A DNA stretch of 64,000 bases. Origin: Paulinella micropora (lineage: Eukaryota; Cercozoa; Imbricatea; Euglyphida; Paulinellidae). Location of the stretch: positions 33,893-97,892 of the forward strand of contig WBZZ01006267.1 in NCBI GenBank assembly GCA_019918135.1, in the 5' to 3' direction. Below the pieces are notes generated by a model. That model worked only from the letters and a program-made list of their open reading frames with translations. It did not search any database and was not told where the DNA came from. Each line of letters starts with the position of its first letter. Position 1 is the stretch's first letter. The position numbers were made by a program, and so were the translations under genes. Below, piece after piece: positions 10,312 to 22,050 of the stretch.

Positions 10312-10498
10312 GATCACTAATTACTGTGTAGTAGCTATCACTACATGATTAGTGATTATCACTACATTTTTAGTGGCTTACTGATAGCAGAAAGTAAAAA
10401 ACCTTAGGTTTTTTGCTTTCTGCTATTGGGAAGTCACTAAAAATGTAGTGATTATCACTAACCATGTAGTGATAGCAACTACACAGTAATTAGTGATC
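10312..10498. repeat. 187-bp palindrome inside the AGTG-N5-CACT array
   Basis: The arm from GATCACTAATTACTGTG (10,312) is mirrored by CACAGTAATTAGTGATC (ends 10,498), with the centre at AAACCTTAGGTTT (10,405). The arms are about 93 bp, differ at only a few positions and have essentially no loop. The palindrome contains several copies of the short AGTG-N5-CACT motif. It starts 27 bp after the ORF that ends at 10,284. Confidence 0.9.
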
Positions 10499-11735
10499 AT
10501 CACTAAGACTGTAGTTATAATCACTAATTTTTGTGTAGTGATGAGTACTATGACTGTAGTGACTGTCACTTAAGTCATTATTGTGGCGATGGCTCACTAC
10601 AAGTAAAGTCACTGCTACCAGCCAAGTATAGTGATGAAAACCAAATAACTGTAGTTCCCATCACTCCCAAGAGTAGTGACGGGCACTAAAGGTGTTTAGT
10701 AGTTATCACCAACAACAGTTAGTGACGGGCACTACATATTTAGTGATAATCACTAATAACAGTTAGTGCTCATCACTACATCCTGTTAGTGATGAGCATT
10801 ACATTTGTATAGTGATCATCACTAACAGGATGTAGTGATGAGCACTACACCAGTAGTGATGAGCACTACATTTGTAGTGATCATGACTAACAGGATGCAG
10901 TGATAAGCACTACGATGGTGTAGTGACCATCACTACCTTTTGTTAGTGACGAGCACTAGACCACTGTAGTGCTCATCACTACCTATCATTGCTTTGCTAG
11001 TGATGAGCACTACGAAAATGTAGTGATCATCACTACCAACTTTTTTGTTTAAACTAATTTGTTTAGTGATCGGCACTATCTTTTCTAGTGATAGGCACTA
11101 CTTTTCGTCGATTTATAAAATTTTTTCTTTTTCAGTACCATTCAGTGACGAGCAAGTGATGAGCACTCATGTTGTAGTAATGTGCACTCATATTGTAGTG
11201 ACGATCACTACAGACACAGGCAAGATACATTAAAAAACTGTTGCTAGTGACCGTCACTAATTTGTTAATGATCATCACTAGATTTTTACTGATGCATAAT
11301 TCCAAAAATTGTAGTGATTCTAGTGATCATCACTATATTTTTTTAGTGACAATCACTAATTCTTTTTAATTTTTCACAAATCGAGTTCTAGCAGTGCTTG
11401 CTAGTGACAGTCACTAATATTTAGTGATGGGCACTCACTTTTTAGTAATGTTTATTAAGTGCTCATCACTAAAATCACTAACTTTTGCGTAACTGTCGAC
11501 GGTTAAAGCAGGAAACACTTCCATTTTCAGGTAGTGCTCATCAATACCTCGGTAAGTGATGAGTGATTGCATTGAAATCACTACATTCAGGATACCGGAA
11601 GCAGTAGTGATGATCACTAACACCATTTTTGTCTTATTTTAAGTGATCCAGCACTAACTTTTTTTGGTGCTTATCACTGAAAAAGTGTAGTGCTCATCAC
11701 TAAAAAAAGTTAGTGATAGTATTCCATACTTGTAG
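10486..11735. repeat. long irregular array of AGTG-N5-CACT palindromes
   Basis: More than 30 copies or half-copies occur, for example AGTGATCATCACT, AGTGATGAGCACT, AGTGCTCATCACT, AGTGACGGGCACT and AGTGACCATCACT. Spacing is less regular than in the left array, mostly about 20-35 bp. AGTGATGAGCACT and AGTGCTCATCACT are reverse complements of each other, so both orientations of an asymmetric core occur. No gene was found here. Confidence 0.85.
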
Positions 11736-11744
11736 TGATAATAT

Positions 11745-11786
11745 ACATATATATATACAAATATATATATACATAAATATATATAC

Positions 11787-11884
<98 letters not shown>

Positions 11885-11886
11885 TT
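11745..11886. repeat. (AT)n and (TTTA)n microsatellite
   Basis: A TATA-repeat tract runs to about 11,848 and is followed by about nine TTTA units. It forms the right edge of the palindrome array. Confidence 0.9.
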
Positions 11887-12984
11887 TTCTTCTTGTAAAC
11901 ATTTCCTTGTTTTTGTTAATTACAAAAATCATATTTTACCCCTCCGAGTGTGTAATGAAGACGTAAGTTGGCAGGCAGGACCTCTGGGTCCAAGTATGCT
12001 ACTAGTGCTAGGTATGTCTGTATGTCAATAACGCTGTCCATGTTGTCCTATTCCGGCCGGCAAACAATTTCCCAAGAGGTTTCCCTCTCCTCCGGACTAA
12101 CGATTTTTCAAAGCAAAATTTCTTTCCCAACTCCTCTGACGTGTTTGCTCACAAGCATCGCCAGCGTCAAACGAGAAGGACGAAGGCGCTTGAGTCCCAA
12201 TATCCAAAGTAACCTTTCAAGCCAACTTTCTCCTCCCTTGGACGAGTTTTTATGCCCTAATCTTTCCTGTCAGTTTGTTCCTAAGAAAATTTTCATCTCC
12301 GTCTTTGAATTTTGGATTTGGGCGGAACCAATATCTTCATTTTCTCAATCGACAAGAGTACTGACAAGCTTTCTATTATAACTGCTTACAGTTATTTTAC
12401 GATATGTTGCTAGGCTTGAACTGCATTGAACTGTCTAGATAATACGTGTGGCTTAGGATTTGAGTGCCGTCGACATACACACCTCTTTTCAATTGAAATG
12501 CGAATTCGAAGTCGAATATAGAAGTCCAAATCATCTGAATATGATTCCAGTATAAGTTCCAGCAACTAACGTAAATATGAACGTATTGACTTGAATTTAT
12601 ATATTTTTCATTTTACAAAATTTGAAAAAATGTATACATAAAAAAATCAGAGCTGATAGCGTGCGATCTGGCATGAAAAAGCTGTAGTGCAGTTGTTGTT
12701 GTTGTTGTTGTTCTTACATATATGTATTCTCGAAAACTCGTGAACGTAGACGTTCACTACGTACCTATCTATCTACTTACTTACCTACCTATCTCAATCC
12801 ATCTCTCTTTGTCTGTGGCTGTCCATCTTTTATCAACTGCTTCAGCTTTCTAATTCATCTTGTTGCCCTACCTTTATACGTCTTGTAATATCTGGTATCA
12901 TTTTACTCTTGTCTTTGCATAGCCTTTTACAGCGATTTTACATTTTACAAACGTTTGTATTTGTATTTCAATTTATGTTCACGT
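11887..12984. other. intergenic stretch without recognisable gene
   Basis: A 137-codon open frame at 11,968-12,381 has no ATG at its start and no recognisable domain. A (GTT)n tract lies near 12,690. Nothing else was identified. Confidence 0.5.
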
Positions 12985-13260
12985 TAGGTAGGTAGGTAGG
13001 GATAGATAGATAAAATAGATAGATAGATAGATAGATAAATAGATAGATGGATGGATAGATTATGGATAGATAGATAGATAGATAGATCGATAGATAGATA
13101 GATAGATAGAGATAGAGAGATAGATAGATAGATAGGTATGTAGGTTGGCAGGTAAATAGATAGATGGATAGATAGATAGATAGATAGACAGATAGATAGA
13201 TAGATAGATAGGTAGGTAGGTAGGTAGGTAGGTAGGTAGATAGGTAGATAGATAGGTAGA
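12985..13260. repeat. (GATA)n / (GGTA)n microsatellite
   Basis: About 270 bp of imperfect GATA units passing into GGTA units, directly upstream of the HRD1 gene. Confidence 0.9.
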
Positions 13261-13368
13261 GAGGGCGATAGATATAGTGATGGCGATCGGAAGTTAGGTA
13301 GATGGGTAGATAGGTGGATAAATATTCACGACCATCAAGTACGCACGTCCGAGGTTGTTCTATTACAG

Positions 13369-15642
13369 TGGTTTCCTTTCGTGCCTACTCGCTCTTGTCT
13401 CTTCTGTTGGCGGCGGGCTGCATCGCCCATGCTGTATCAACTCGCCAACAATTCTACCCGTCCGTGCTGTATCTCACAACTAACAAAGTGAATGTGATGG
13501 TACTCCCCTATTCAAGCATCAGTTAATCATTTATGAAAACACTGATCGTGGACGTTGTCGAACCTGCAGATTCTTGGTAACCTTTGCTTCTTCCTGCTGA
13601 CGGTCTTGTACAAGCTGTGTCGCAAATTATTCCTGGACCAGCTCGCTCGGGAGGAAGAAGAGGTAGACAGCCTCTGTACACGATGCACATGGTTGTACTG
13701 GATTGTGCACACTGCAGGAGCTGATCCTACATGCCAAGTGGTCCATGACAGAGACTTGTCTGGCGCTTACACTGTTCCTCAACGAGTTTGACGTCACAGT
13801 TATCGTTCTCTTTTCAGGTGCTTTTAATTGCAATAAGATCCTGTCCGTAACGTTAGCACTGATTTTCCCCTTAGGCCTTCTGTTTTCCAAGATCTTCCAC
13901 TGGCTCGCGGCGATGCGCGTGGAGCAAGCAGGACGCGTACAAGGCGTGCCTACGCTAGTCCATGTGCGACTTCTCATGTTGTTGACTCTATTGGGACTGT
14001 CAGATTGCTTCCTTGCATACCGTTTTGCCTTGCATTTAACAACGCTCAACGAGCCTAGTGTGCTGTTGCTCTTCGCCTTCGAGGTAATTTTGTCTCCTTT
14101 CTGAGTTTGTGTAATGTCCTTGTTCACTTGTTTGTTCAGTTCATGATATTGGCGGTCCTCGTGGTTTCTCTCTACGGTGCATACCTCATCCTGGTCTTGG
14201 ACACACGGTGGGAAGGGAGATGGCCAACGAAGTCTCACTGGGTTTTCTACTTTGGATTTACTACCGATCTTATCCGTCTGCTTCTCTATGTAATCTTTTT
14301 CATCATTGTGTGCACCTATTTTACTGTTCCGATCTATCTTTTCCGAGAGCTGTGGGTTCACATGTTTAAATTTGGCGACCGCATCGAGAAATTTATTGCC
14401 TACAAGCGTCTGACCACGAATATGAAAGAAAGGTTTCCGGAGGCCACAGAACAAGAGTGCCTCGATGCGGACGGGACGCTTAAGAAGTGCATCATTTGCA
14501 GAGACGATTTGACAGAAGCAAAGAAATTACCGTGTGGTCACCTATTCCACTTCAATTGTCTGCGGACCTGGCTGGAACGCTCCCAGCGTTGTCCAACTTG
14601 TCGTGCAAATATTCCTATTGGTCAAGCTCGACCAGCTGCTGCCGATGCTAACCTCAACATCGGGCGCAATAATGCCAATGCTGCTGGTGCAAACGCGAAC
14701 GCTCCTGAGGAAGCGGCCGCACCGCAACCGCAAGCGAACGCTGCAGCCGCCAACCGACAGGAGGATGGCAAAGCGACACCCACTACTGATCAGAGCGCTG
14801 CCACTGTCCCCGCAGCAGCTCCGAGTGTCATCGCTTCCGTTCCTGCAGTTGCTCCCAGTGGAGGCATGTACAGTGGGGCTTACTCTGCAGCATTTTCTCC
14901 CATGCCTCTAACCCTTGGTGGTGCTGGGTTATTGTCGCATGGCCCTGGACCTGCTCCGCCCTCGACCAGCCCTTTCTTCTGCACCCCTCCACCTCTATCT
15001 ACAGTTCAAGCGCAGACCTTGTTGCTGCAACAACACATCGAACTAATGGAAAGTCAGCTCGCCCATCTGAAGACTTTGTACGAAGCACATTTAGACTTTC
15101 AGCTTCGTTTGGTGTCGGCTGCTCAGGAGGCAGATCAGGCTGACTCAAAGCATCCCCCTTCTACACCCAAACACTCAACTCCTGCCACTGAGCCTTCTTC
15201 CAACCGATCTACTGTCGACGTACAGGAAAATCCCAACGGATTTAGTTTTTTTAATTCTCCTCCAGTATCGCGTACTGGTTCCGAGGTCAAAAGTGGTTCA
15301 ACACCTGTAGATACTCCAAGGCTAAAAGACGCCAAGAGTATAGATCGGGAGGCTAAGCTAAACGCCTTAGTTCGACGACTCAGTTTGAAGCGCGAAGAGA
15401 GCCAAGGAATAGGCTCTCCTGCAACCAAGAATGCGGACGACAGCGAGAACCAAAGCCGTGCCAATGAACCGTCGACAACGAAATCTGGATCTACGCGTAC
15501 AAAAGCTACTGTCCCACAGAAAAAACCTAAAAACACAGAAGCGACAAATGCAGCAAACAGCAGCGGCAGCAGCAGTGATGAAGATTGCAGTGAAGACAGT
15601 GATGAAGAAAGCAGCGAGGAAAGCGATGACAGGTTCGAATAA
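13369..15642 (+). CDS. HRD1: HRD1/synoviolin-type ER membrane E3 ubiquitin ligase, five exons
   Basis: HRD1 is the RING ligase of ER-associated degradation. Exons inferred from homology and GT-AG sites are 13,369-13,499, 13,570-13,662, 13,718-13,817, 13,875-14,083 and 14,140-15,642; introns are 70, 55, 57 and 56 nt. The joined frame gives about 678 residues. The N terminus has the HRD1 signatures [30 protein letters not shown] and KIFHWLA and is multi-spanning. The RING-H2 domain (about residues 295-335: [18 protein letters not shown]) follows the last membrane segment. The C-terminal half is Ala/Pro/Ser-rich with a Ser-Glu-Asp tail. No in-frame ATG precedes the conserved start: a 3' splice site (TATTACAG) lies at 13,368, so the start codon is either in an upstream exon or split as A|TG across the intron. 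No damage was seen, so it is probably functional. Confidence 0.9.
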
Positions 15643-15976
15643 TGCCTCTTGATCATAGCTGAAACTCTGCGCCTAGATTATACGACGTCAATATTAATTT
15701 TAAGAGCTGAAGGAATTATTTCACTCTTTTTATCTTTTGATTTTTTTTTCTCCCCTTTCTCAGTCCCTCATTTTCCCTTTTTCTTTCTCACTATTTGGTT
15801 TTTCCTCTAAATTTTTCTTCCTTTTTTTACGCTTTATTTTATTTTTCCGTTATTGTATCTTTGATACCACTTCCATTCTATCTCTTCTGCTTCCCACTCA
15901 GATTCTACGGGTGGAAAGTATTTTATCAAACAGTGTTTGCGTAAAGTAAAGTTAATCGTTATTATATATTGTATAC
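15643..15976 (+). other. 3' flank of HRD1, T-rich
   Basis: T-rich DNA without a gene. It probably holds the 3' untranslated region, but I cannot place the poly(A) site. Confidence 0.4.
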
Positions 15977-16102
15977 TGTAGGCATCACCCCCCGGATAGC
16001 AGGTAAAAAGTACTTTTTTTCAAGTATCGTTTGTCCGCATTGGACCTAATGCTATTTTATTTCTGGTCTGTTGTCGCTTTCTTTCGGTTCACTGAGCTAA
16101 TA
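15977..16102 (+). mobile_element. Gypsy-like LTR fragment
   Basis: It starts TGTAGGCATCACCCCCCGGA and matches the first half of the 239-bp LTR found at 19,664-19,902 and 40,112-40,350 up to CACTGAGCTAAT, then diverges. It is a truncated, diverged solo LTR. Confidence 0.8.
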
Positions 16103-16394
16103 TTATCGAAGACATTCAAGTTAACGTACAAACTCTATAATTTTTTTTTCTTTTTTATTGCTATCGACATTCAAGACAAAAAAAAAATTGTGAGTTTTTT
16201 GATTATGTTTGAAATTTTGATTTTGCAGTAAAAACCTGGTTTTGATTCGAGTTTTATTTTTGTATTAATTTTCAGTTTTTGGCGGCAGGAAGTTCGGATT
16301 TTGTATTAATATTAACGGTTTGCAACAAAATATTGATATTAATATTACGGGTTTGCGACAAAAATTATTATTATATAATATATATTAATATTTT

Positions 16395-16625
16395 GGACAC
16401 CGTGATAGCCCAGTGGTCAAGTTCTACCATCTGGGCCTGTCGCCAGTTCGATTCCCGTCGGTGCCACCGGTATTTTCATTGAACATACCGGTCCGTCTGG
16501 AAGTGTTGGAACTGCCCTTGCGGGGGTGTCATTAGAGCCTATCGTCAATTCTTCGTACTCCCCTCACGGGTGAGACGATGGAGGCGCATGTGCAGATTTG
16601 CATCAGCCATTGACAGAGAAGCACT
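16395..16625 (+). mobile_element. tRNA-derived SINE copy 7, plus strand
   Basis: Same SINE as at 6.7-9.1 kb, here on the plus strand: GGACACCGTGATAGCCCAGT head with box A and box B, body ending GAGAAGCACTA, then an (ATT)n-like tail to about 16,668. It has only one ACCGGTATG-type unit, whereas most minus-strand copies have two, so it represents the unduplicated form. Confidence 0.85.
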
Positions 16626-16758
16626 ATATTAATATTAACATTAATATTAATATTAATATTACAATATTAATAGTTGAATATAATCTGTTGACTGTATTAA
16701 ATAATATTAATATTAATATATATTATAGTAACTCAAGTTACTAGAATATTAATATTAA
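16626..16758 (+). repeat. TTA/ATATTA-rich tail and flank
   Basis: Imperfect ATT/ATATTA repeats follow the SINE and lead up to the TTAA target site of the piggyBac element. Confidence 0.7.
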
Positions 16759-19652
16759 CCCTTAACCGGTTTCAATCCCCAAAAGTGGCTTCAATCCCCA
16801 AAAGTGCTTTGAATTTTTGAGTTGAATAAAAACATAAATACAAATCGAAACAAGCTGTACTACGCTGCAAATTTAATATTTACGTGTTGGGGAAGCTATC
16901 TGTTTAATATTTACGTGTTGGGGAAGCTATCTGTGAAAACCAGAATGTCAAGCTTTTCTAGAAGTGACTTAAATATGAAACTGAAACCAGGCACCAACCA
17001 CTTTTTTTCACTACTGATTTTCGTTGCCTTTTTTAACGTGGCGGGAACATTTTTTTTTTCCCGACATCATGTCTGCGCACCAAGAGCTTCTCACAGTCCG
17101 TGTGCGTCTTCAGGTCAGGGAATTTGGTGAAGCTTATGCCAAACAAAAATAGTCTGATGACTGGAAGACGAGGGAGATTGAGGGTACTGTTTCTCGACAG
17201 TATGGTCGTACAAAAGACAAGTTTTGGATGAAGTGGGATGAGGAGGATGAAGACGATTCCATGATGATTGCTTCGGAGATTATCAAATACAGAATTGAAG
17301 GGAGTGGCTCTGCCGATAACGGCATACTTGGGCAAGGCCAGGAAATCGACGGGGATGCCAAAAATGCAATAAATGCTGGGTAGACTTGTTTTTGTTGAAC
17401 CTCAAATTTTTGTTGTGATGTCGAATGGTTTCTCTGCGTGTTTGCAGTGAGGACGGCTTGATACCCAGCGACCCTGATGACGATGACTATGTGTACCTAT
17501 CCCTACCTGGTTTCAGCTATTTTGTGCAATTTGCTTCTGTTTTGTTGTCGGCCAATGACGATGCTGGAAGTATAGTAGATTTCTGTACTTCCATGCATGC
17601 ATCGGCGTTGGCCGTCAGTATTCCTTACTGTACTGTTTTCCAACAGATCGCCAGAGTCGGGGGATGAGTCGGGTAGTTCAACCGATGAAGAGGATCAAAA
17701 AGAAGGAGCAATTGACAACAAACGAGCCCCTCATCCCAGCGACTCACTTGTCAGTAACGATGATGTCGAAGAAGATGAGGGGTCTGGTGAAGATGAGGAG
17801 GAGGATCCGGCACTAGAGATTGACGAAGGCGATAGCCTACCTGCCAGTGAGTTCAAAGATGTCAAAGAATGGAAGGTGGGTGTTGCACCTCCTCGTGTGC
17901 TGCCGGCATTCGAATGGCAGTCCAGGGCATCACTTTCTGTGCGTTCCCCCGACCTCCTCAGTATGGTGGATATTTTCTTTATGTTCTTACCCACGCAATT
18001 CTGGCAGAATGTCACAAGAAACACCAACAAGTATGCAACCTGGAAACATAATCTCAACCCCTCAGAGCGTCAGCGGCCTTGGATACCCGTGACACTATCT
18101 GACATACTTTCATTTTTGGCGATCCTTATAATGATGGGGGTGATGGGGTTGCCTGCTGAAACAGATTATTGGATTGGCGCTGTGTCAGACTTCTGGCAGT
18201 GGCCAGACCTTGCAAGCATCATGGGGTACGTGAGGTATCAGAATATCAAACGTTATTTTCATCTCACTGACCCCCGTCTGGCAGCTCCTCGTGACTCCCC
18301 TCAGTATGACAAACTTTTCAATGTTCGAGTCTTTATTGAGATTATACAAGAAAATGTTCCTAGGCTGTGGGAATTGGGTCAATGGGTGTCAATCGACGAG
18401 GGAATGATCCCTTTTAAAGGGCGTACCTACCTCAGGCAATACTTACCGAAAAAACCCATCAAATGGGGATTCAAACTGTTTGCTCTGTGCTGTTCAGTAA
18501 CAGGCTATTTTTATACGCTTCTTTGTTATGAGGGTGAGGGAACGGTGCAGGACGATTCTGAGCACGGAATGACTATGCAGTTGTTATGAAGCTTTTAGAC
18601 CTAGCCGGCATCGACCAAAGCGGCAGGATCATCGCTTTAGATAGGTTTTACACAGGGCTGCAGTTGTTTTTTGACTGTGTCCTAAAGAGGGGCATCAACT
18701 GCATTGGCACTGTTGTCAAACCCAGGCTGAGGGCGGCAAAGGAGCTACTGGACGAAGTCAAGAAGAATAGTGACCGGGGCACGTCCGCAATGACCACTTG
18801 GAGTCATAACGGAGTCACTATGCATGCTGTTGCTTGGAAAGACACCCAGGCGGTTCATTTACTGTGTTGGGGGGTACCATGAGCCACGTCGAAAGGAGGC
18901 TGCATGGGGGGGGGGGGGGGGTGGAGCTACAGTTCCAGTGAATTGTTTTGAAATTTGCAAGACATACACTCAGCACATGGGCGGCGTTGATACCGGCGAT
19001 CAGTTACGACTTCGTTACGGAGTTGAGAAGGCGGTAAGATTCAACAAGCCTTGGTTCAAGTTATTTGCGGGTTTGTTAGATGTTGCGGTTACAAACACAA
19101 CTATCATCTACAAACAGTTTCATGAAGAAAAAACGCGCAAAGACATGCTCAAGGAACTTATTGAGGGTTTGGTGTCTTATGCGGGGCTTTTTGGAGGTTC
19201 TAGGAGCGCAGTGAGGGGCAAGCGTGTGATATGCCCTGGCCATTTGGTAAGTCTTACAAACGAGGCGAGTGATGGTAAGCGCGGCGCGGGTAAGCAGAAC
19301 TCGGTTTGTTGTGCGGTGTGTGCTAGTAATGGAATCCGCAAGCGTACCAGTGCTTATTGCAGCGATTGTCGCTATTTTTTTTGCCGAACTGGAGAATGTT
19401 TTCCGTGGCACACAGTCAATCATTTCGTTCCATCTGGGAAATGTAAGAGGCAGCCGTTGTGACAGTGACTGTCAAGGTTTTACTAGTTATTAAAGAACGG
19501 TTTTTTTACACAATTAGCTTCCACCGGGTTTAATTCAATTGAATTTAATAGTATAACTGTCAAAAACCACAAATAGGGATTAAACAACTTGAAATTGGGT
19601 CGGATCCCCAAACGTGGCTTTAGATCCCCAAAAATGGCAAACCGGTTAAGGG
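16759..19652 (+). mobile_element. piggyBac-family DNA transposon, inactive
   Basis: The 2,894-bp element has 14-bp perfect terminal inverted repeats CCCTTAACCGGTTT (16,759-16,772 and 19,639-19,652). It is flanked by TTAA at 16,755-16,758 and 19,653-19,656, the piggyBac target duplication. Subterminal ATCCCCAAA-type repeats occur at both ends (16,775-16,805 and 19,603-19,635). It encodes a frameshifted transposase and sits directly beside a Gypsy-like LTR that begins at 19,664. Confidence 0.93.
17597..19462 (+). pseudogene. piggyBac transposase, broken by several frameshifts
   Basis: piggyBac transposases cut and paste with a DDD triad. The parts read as follows: residues 1-330 of the first frame hold the acidic N terminus and the first catalytic Asp in SIDEGMIPFKGR; the second Asp is in ALDRFYTGLQLF (frame from 18,586); the third is in HMGGVDTGDQ (frame from 18,824). 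A Cys/His-rich C-terminal domain (CCAVCASNG, YCSDCRYFFC, CFPWHT) is complete. Breaks lie near 18,560, near 18,880 and in a run of 14 or more G at about 18,906. Upstream exons probably start near 17,069, but one contains a stop near 17,150. The protein cannot be made from this copy. Confidence 0.88.
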
Positions 19653-19663
19653 TTAATAATATA

Positions 19664-19902
19664 TGTAGCCATCACCCCCCGGATAGCTGGTAAAAAGTAC
19701 CCTTTTCCTGGTGACAGGTGCATCAGCCTGTTTTTCAGTATTATTTGTCAGGATTGGACCTGATGCCATTTTATACATGGTCTGTTCCAGTTTTTCTTTT
19801 CGGCTTCACTGAGCTAATACAACGAGACATCATTCTCATTCTTGAGGACTGTGTTTGGTTGTATTACCGACTTTTTATTGAGCTATCGTTGGGGGCATTA
19901 CA
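19664..19902 (+). repeat. Gypsy-like LTR, plus strand
   Basis: A 239-bp TG...CA LTR (TGTAGCCATCACCCCC to GGGGGCATTACA), the inverted counterpart of the LTR at 40,112-40,350. Two bases downstream lies TGGAGTCCACATCACTAGGG (19,905), which begins TGG like a tRNA primer-binding site. Confidence 0.9.
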
Positions 19903-20751
19903 TTTGGAGTCCACATCACTAGGGTGATTTCTTTCTGCATTGCCACACGGGCATCCAGAACGAATTTGCTGACCTGTCTCACACGGGGACGTCAGACAAA
20001 AAACAAATACTCCAACACATAATCCACATAGCTCTTTTACAAAACAAATAATTTGATTGGCCTCAAGTAGGTGTCTCGTACCCTCTAGCCAATCCATATC
20101 TGTGTGCTCACAAGGAGACATCAGATACAGACTCTCTGTCGTTCTTGCTGTTCTCACACAGAGACCCAAGAAGAAGGAGGTGGACAGAAGAGTGAAGAAA
20201 CACACACAAAACACAAACAAGCATAGGGACAGGAGCGCAACACTCTACCGTTCTAGTTTGTGCATTTGCATTATCTCACACATACGTCAGAGTATTTTTG
20301 CAAATCTCTGATCGTTCTCAAAAGTAGGTCTGAGAACCTATCTGACCGACTATCGACTTCTCAAGGAGAGCTTCTCTAGCTTCTCTATTACTATCTGTGT
20401 GTAGGTCCTAGTGCCTCATACTAGATACAATATAGAAAAGAAGGAGGAGAAAGCAATTTGAGTAAGGAGGACAAGAAATCAGAGAAAATCTCAAGGACTA
20501 CTTTTCTCAAAAAAAAAAAAAAACGTACAAACATTGTTATATAGAGGAAAGAGGATCCCACTCTACCCTCTCTCTTAGTTTCTCTCTTCACTAGTCAATC
20601 GACCGAAGGAGGAACAGAACTCAAACGAACGAAAACATAACATAGGAGCTGACACTGTCATCCTGTTGTTTACTAATACGACACTAGTTCAACAGAGACT
20701 AGTGAGGTGAGTGATTATCTTGAAGCACTGTCACAAGAACAAGAAGAACAA
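19903..20751 (+). other. leader of the truncated Gypsy-like element
   Basis: Untranslated leader after the primer-binding site, matching 39,269-40,111 on the other strand. GAGGTGAGT at 20,704-20,712 is a good 5' splice-site match just before the gag frame. Confidence 0.7.
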
Positions 20752-21091
20752 ATGCAAGATGAAAGAGGAGGAGGAGGAGGATTGAATGATAAAGGAGAAG
20801 AAGACGAGGAAACGGGAGGAGGAGGAGGAGAGGAAGAAGACGAAGAAGGAGAAGGAGGAGGAGTAGAACAAAAAGAGAGCACTGGGGTACACAATATACC
20901 ACCTGCCTCTACAGGAGGAGGACGACAAACGATAAAGTTGATTGAGGATGGGGAGGTCTCAGCGGAGGAGCAACAGAGGGTGAAAGACCACTACGACCTC
21001 AATAAAACCGACTTTGATCTTATGATGGAGGCAGTGAAAGACACATATGTCTGGATCCCTCAGGATATGAGACGAGTGGGGAGTCATCTAT
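20752..21091 (+). pseudogene. gag N-terminal fragment of the truncated Gypsy-like element
   Basis: The first ATG of the gag frame is at 20,752. It encodes a Glu/Gly-rich stretch, then DHYDLNKTDFDLMMEAVKDT and YVWIPQDMRRVG, which match the gag of the minus-strand element at 38.9 kb. Homology stops at about 21,091; the frame continues to 21,171 in unrelated DNA. Here the N terminus reads without a break, whereas the copy at 39.1 kb is frameshifted. Confidence 0.75.
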
Positions 21092-21814
21092 CCCTACCAC
21101 GTATGCTTCGTACTTGGGGTCGTTGTTTTCCTTTGCAATTTTCTCGTACGGTACTTTATCAGTCCCTTTGATGCGTTGCTTGAGAACTCATGAAGATGCG
21201 AACTTCAACTTCACCCACTGCTTGGCGGTGGTGTTGTTCTGAACTCCATTTTTGACTACATAAACATGCCACAAAACTTTGCTTTTTGCTTTGATTTTAC
21301 CTTGCAAAAGTGTCGGTTTGATGCCGATGACTTTTCCGAGGCCGGCCGGAACTGTTCGCCGCGATGCGACATGTTGAATGTAGCCATTTCCCCCACGGCA
21401 GGTAAATCCAACGAATTTAACAATTGTTGAGAGACTCGATACCACCCTCGTACTTTAAAGCATCGTTGATTGTTACATGCTCAGCAGATACTTTGCGATC
21501 AGCTTCTTCATTTCTCCGGTACCTCCGATGCGCTTCCACATGGCTAGTGGCTGCTTTTCGGTGCTTGCGCTGGATCGTTCATGGAGCAAGTTGACTTTCT
21601 GGTATTAGTCTCATTGTCTAGTGCCGGAAAGCAGCCGCAACAGGGCATTATCCATATATAGTGTATTTTGAGGTCCTAGAGTAGAGTCACTCCTCAGACA
21701 TAGTTTTTATTTACATACATACATTAATTCTTTTTCGTACTTAATACTCCTTTTGAGATCAGCGATAATTAAGTTGCTTGCAAATTAATTATCTTCAAGT
21801 TGATTTAGGGGGAG
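21092..21814. other. unresolved sequence before a solo LTR
   Basis: A minus-strand frame at 21,188-21,445 (after one in-frame stop also open toward 21,100) looks coding-like but matches no family I recognise. The stretch ends with a purine-rich TTAGGGGGAG at 21,806-21,814, which looks like a polypurine tract for the LTR that follows. Confidence 0.4.
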
Positions 21815-22050
21815 TGTTAGACCAATAGGTTGTATTAATACGGTAACGGACCGATTCAGTATGACCCGGCCGGTCCGTAGGATGTGTGTCGGTAGAGCCA
21901 TCCCTTCGGAACGCGCCGGGCAGTGTTGTTCTGTCTTTGCAGTCTTTTCAATAAAGCTGTGGTACGATGCGATCGTGACTAAGCTTGAACAGGTCCGTGG
22001 ACGGGTTGCCACCTCTGCGCAAGAACAGTACTTAGATGTATGTTCTAACA
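21815..22050 (+). mobile_element. 3' LTR of a second LTR retrotransposon family
   Basis: The 236-bp segment starts TGTTAGACCAATAGG and ends GTATGTTCTAACA; its ends are inverted repeats (TGTTAGA/TCTAACA). The adjoining purine-rich tract on its left fits a plus-strand element whose 5' part is lost. The internal CAATAAAGC (about 21,949) could be a polyadenylation signal. Confidence 0.7.

Noticed and set aside
11968..12381. 137-codon open frame
   Set aside because: It has no ATG start, no domain and atypical composition, and is probably chance.
13527..14454. Minus-strand 275-codon frame opposite HRD1
   Set aside because: It is antisense to well-conserved HRD1 exons and introns and lacks any domain.
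16395..16470. A functional tRNA gene
   Set aside because: Box A and B are present but the cloverleaf has broken T- and D-stems, and the sequence continues into a repeated SINE body present seven times.
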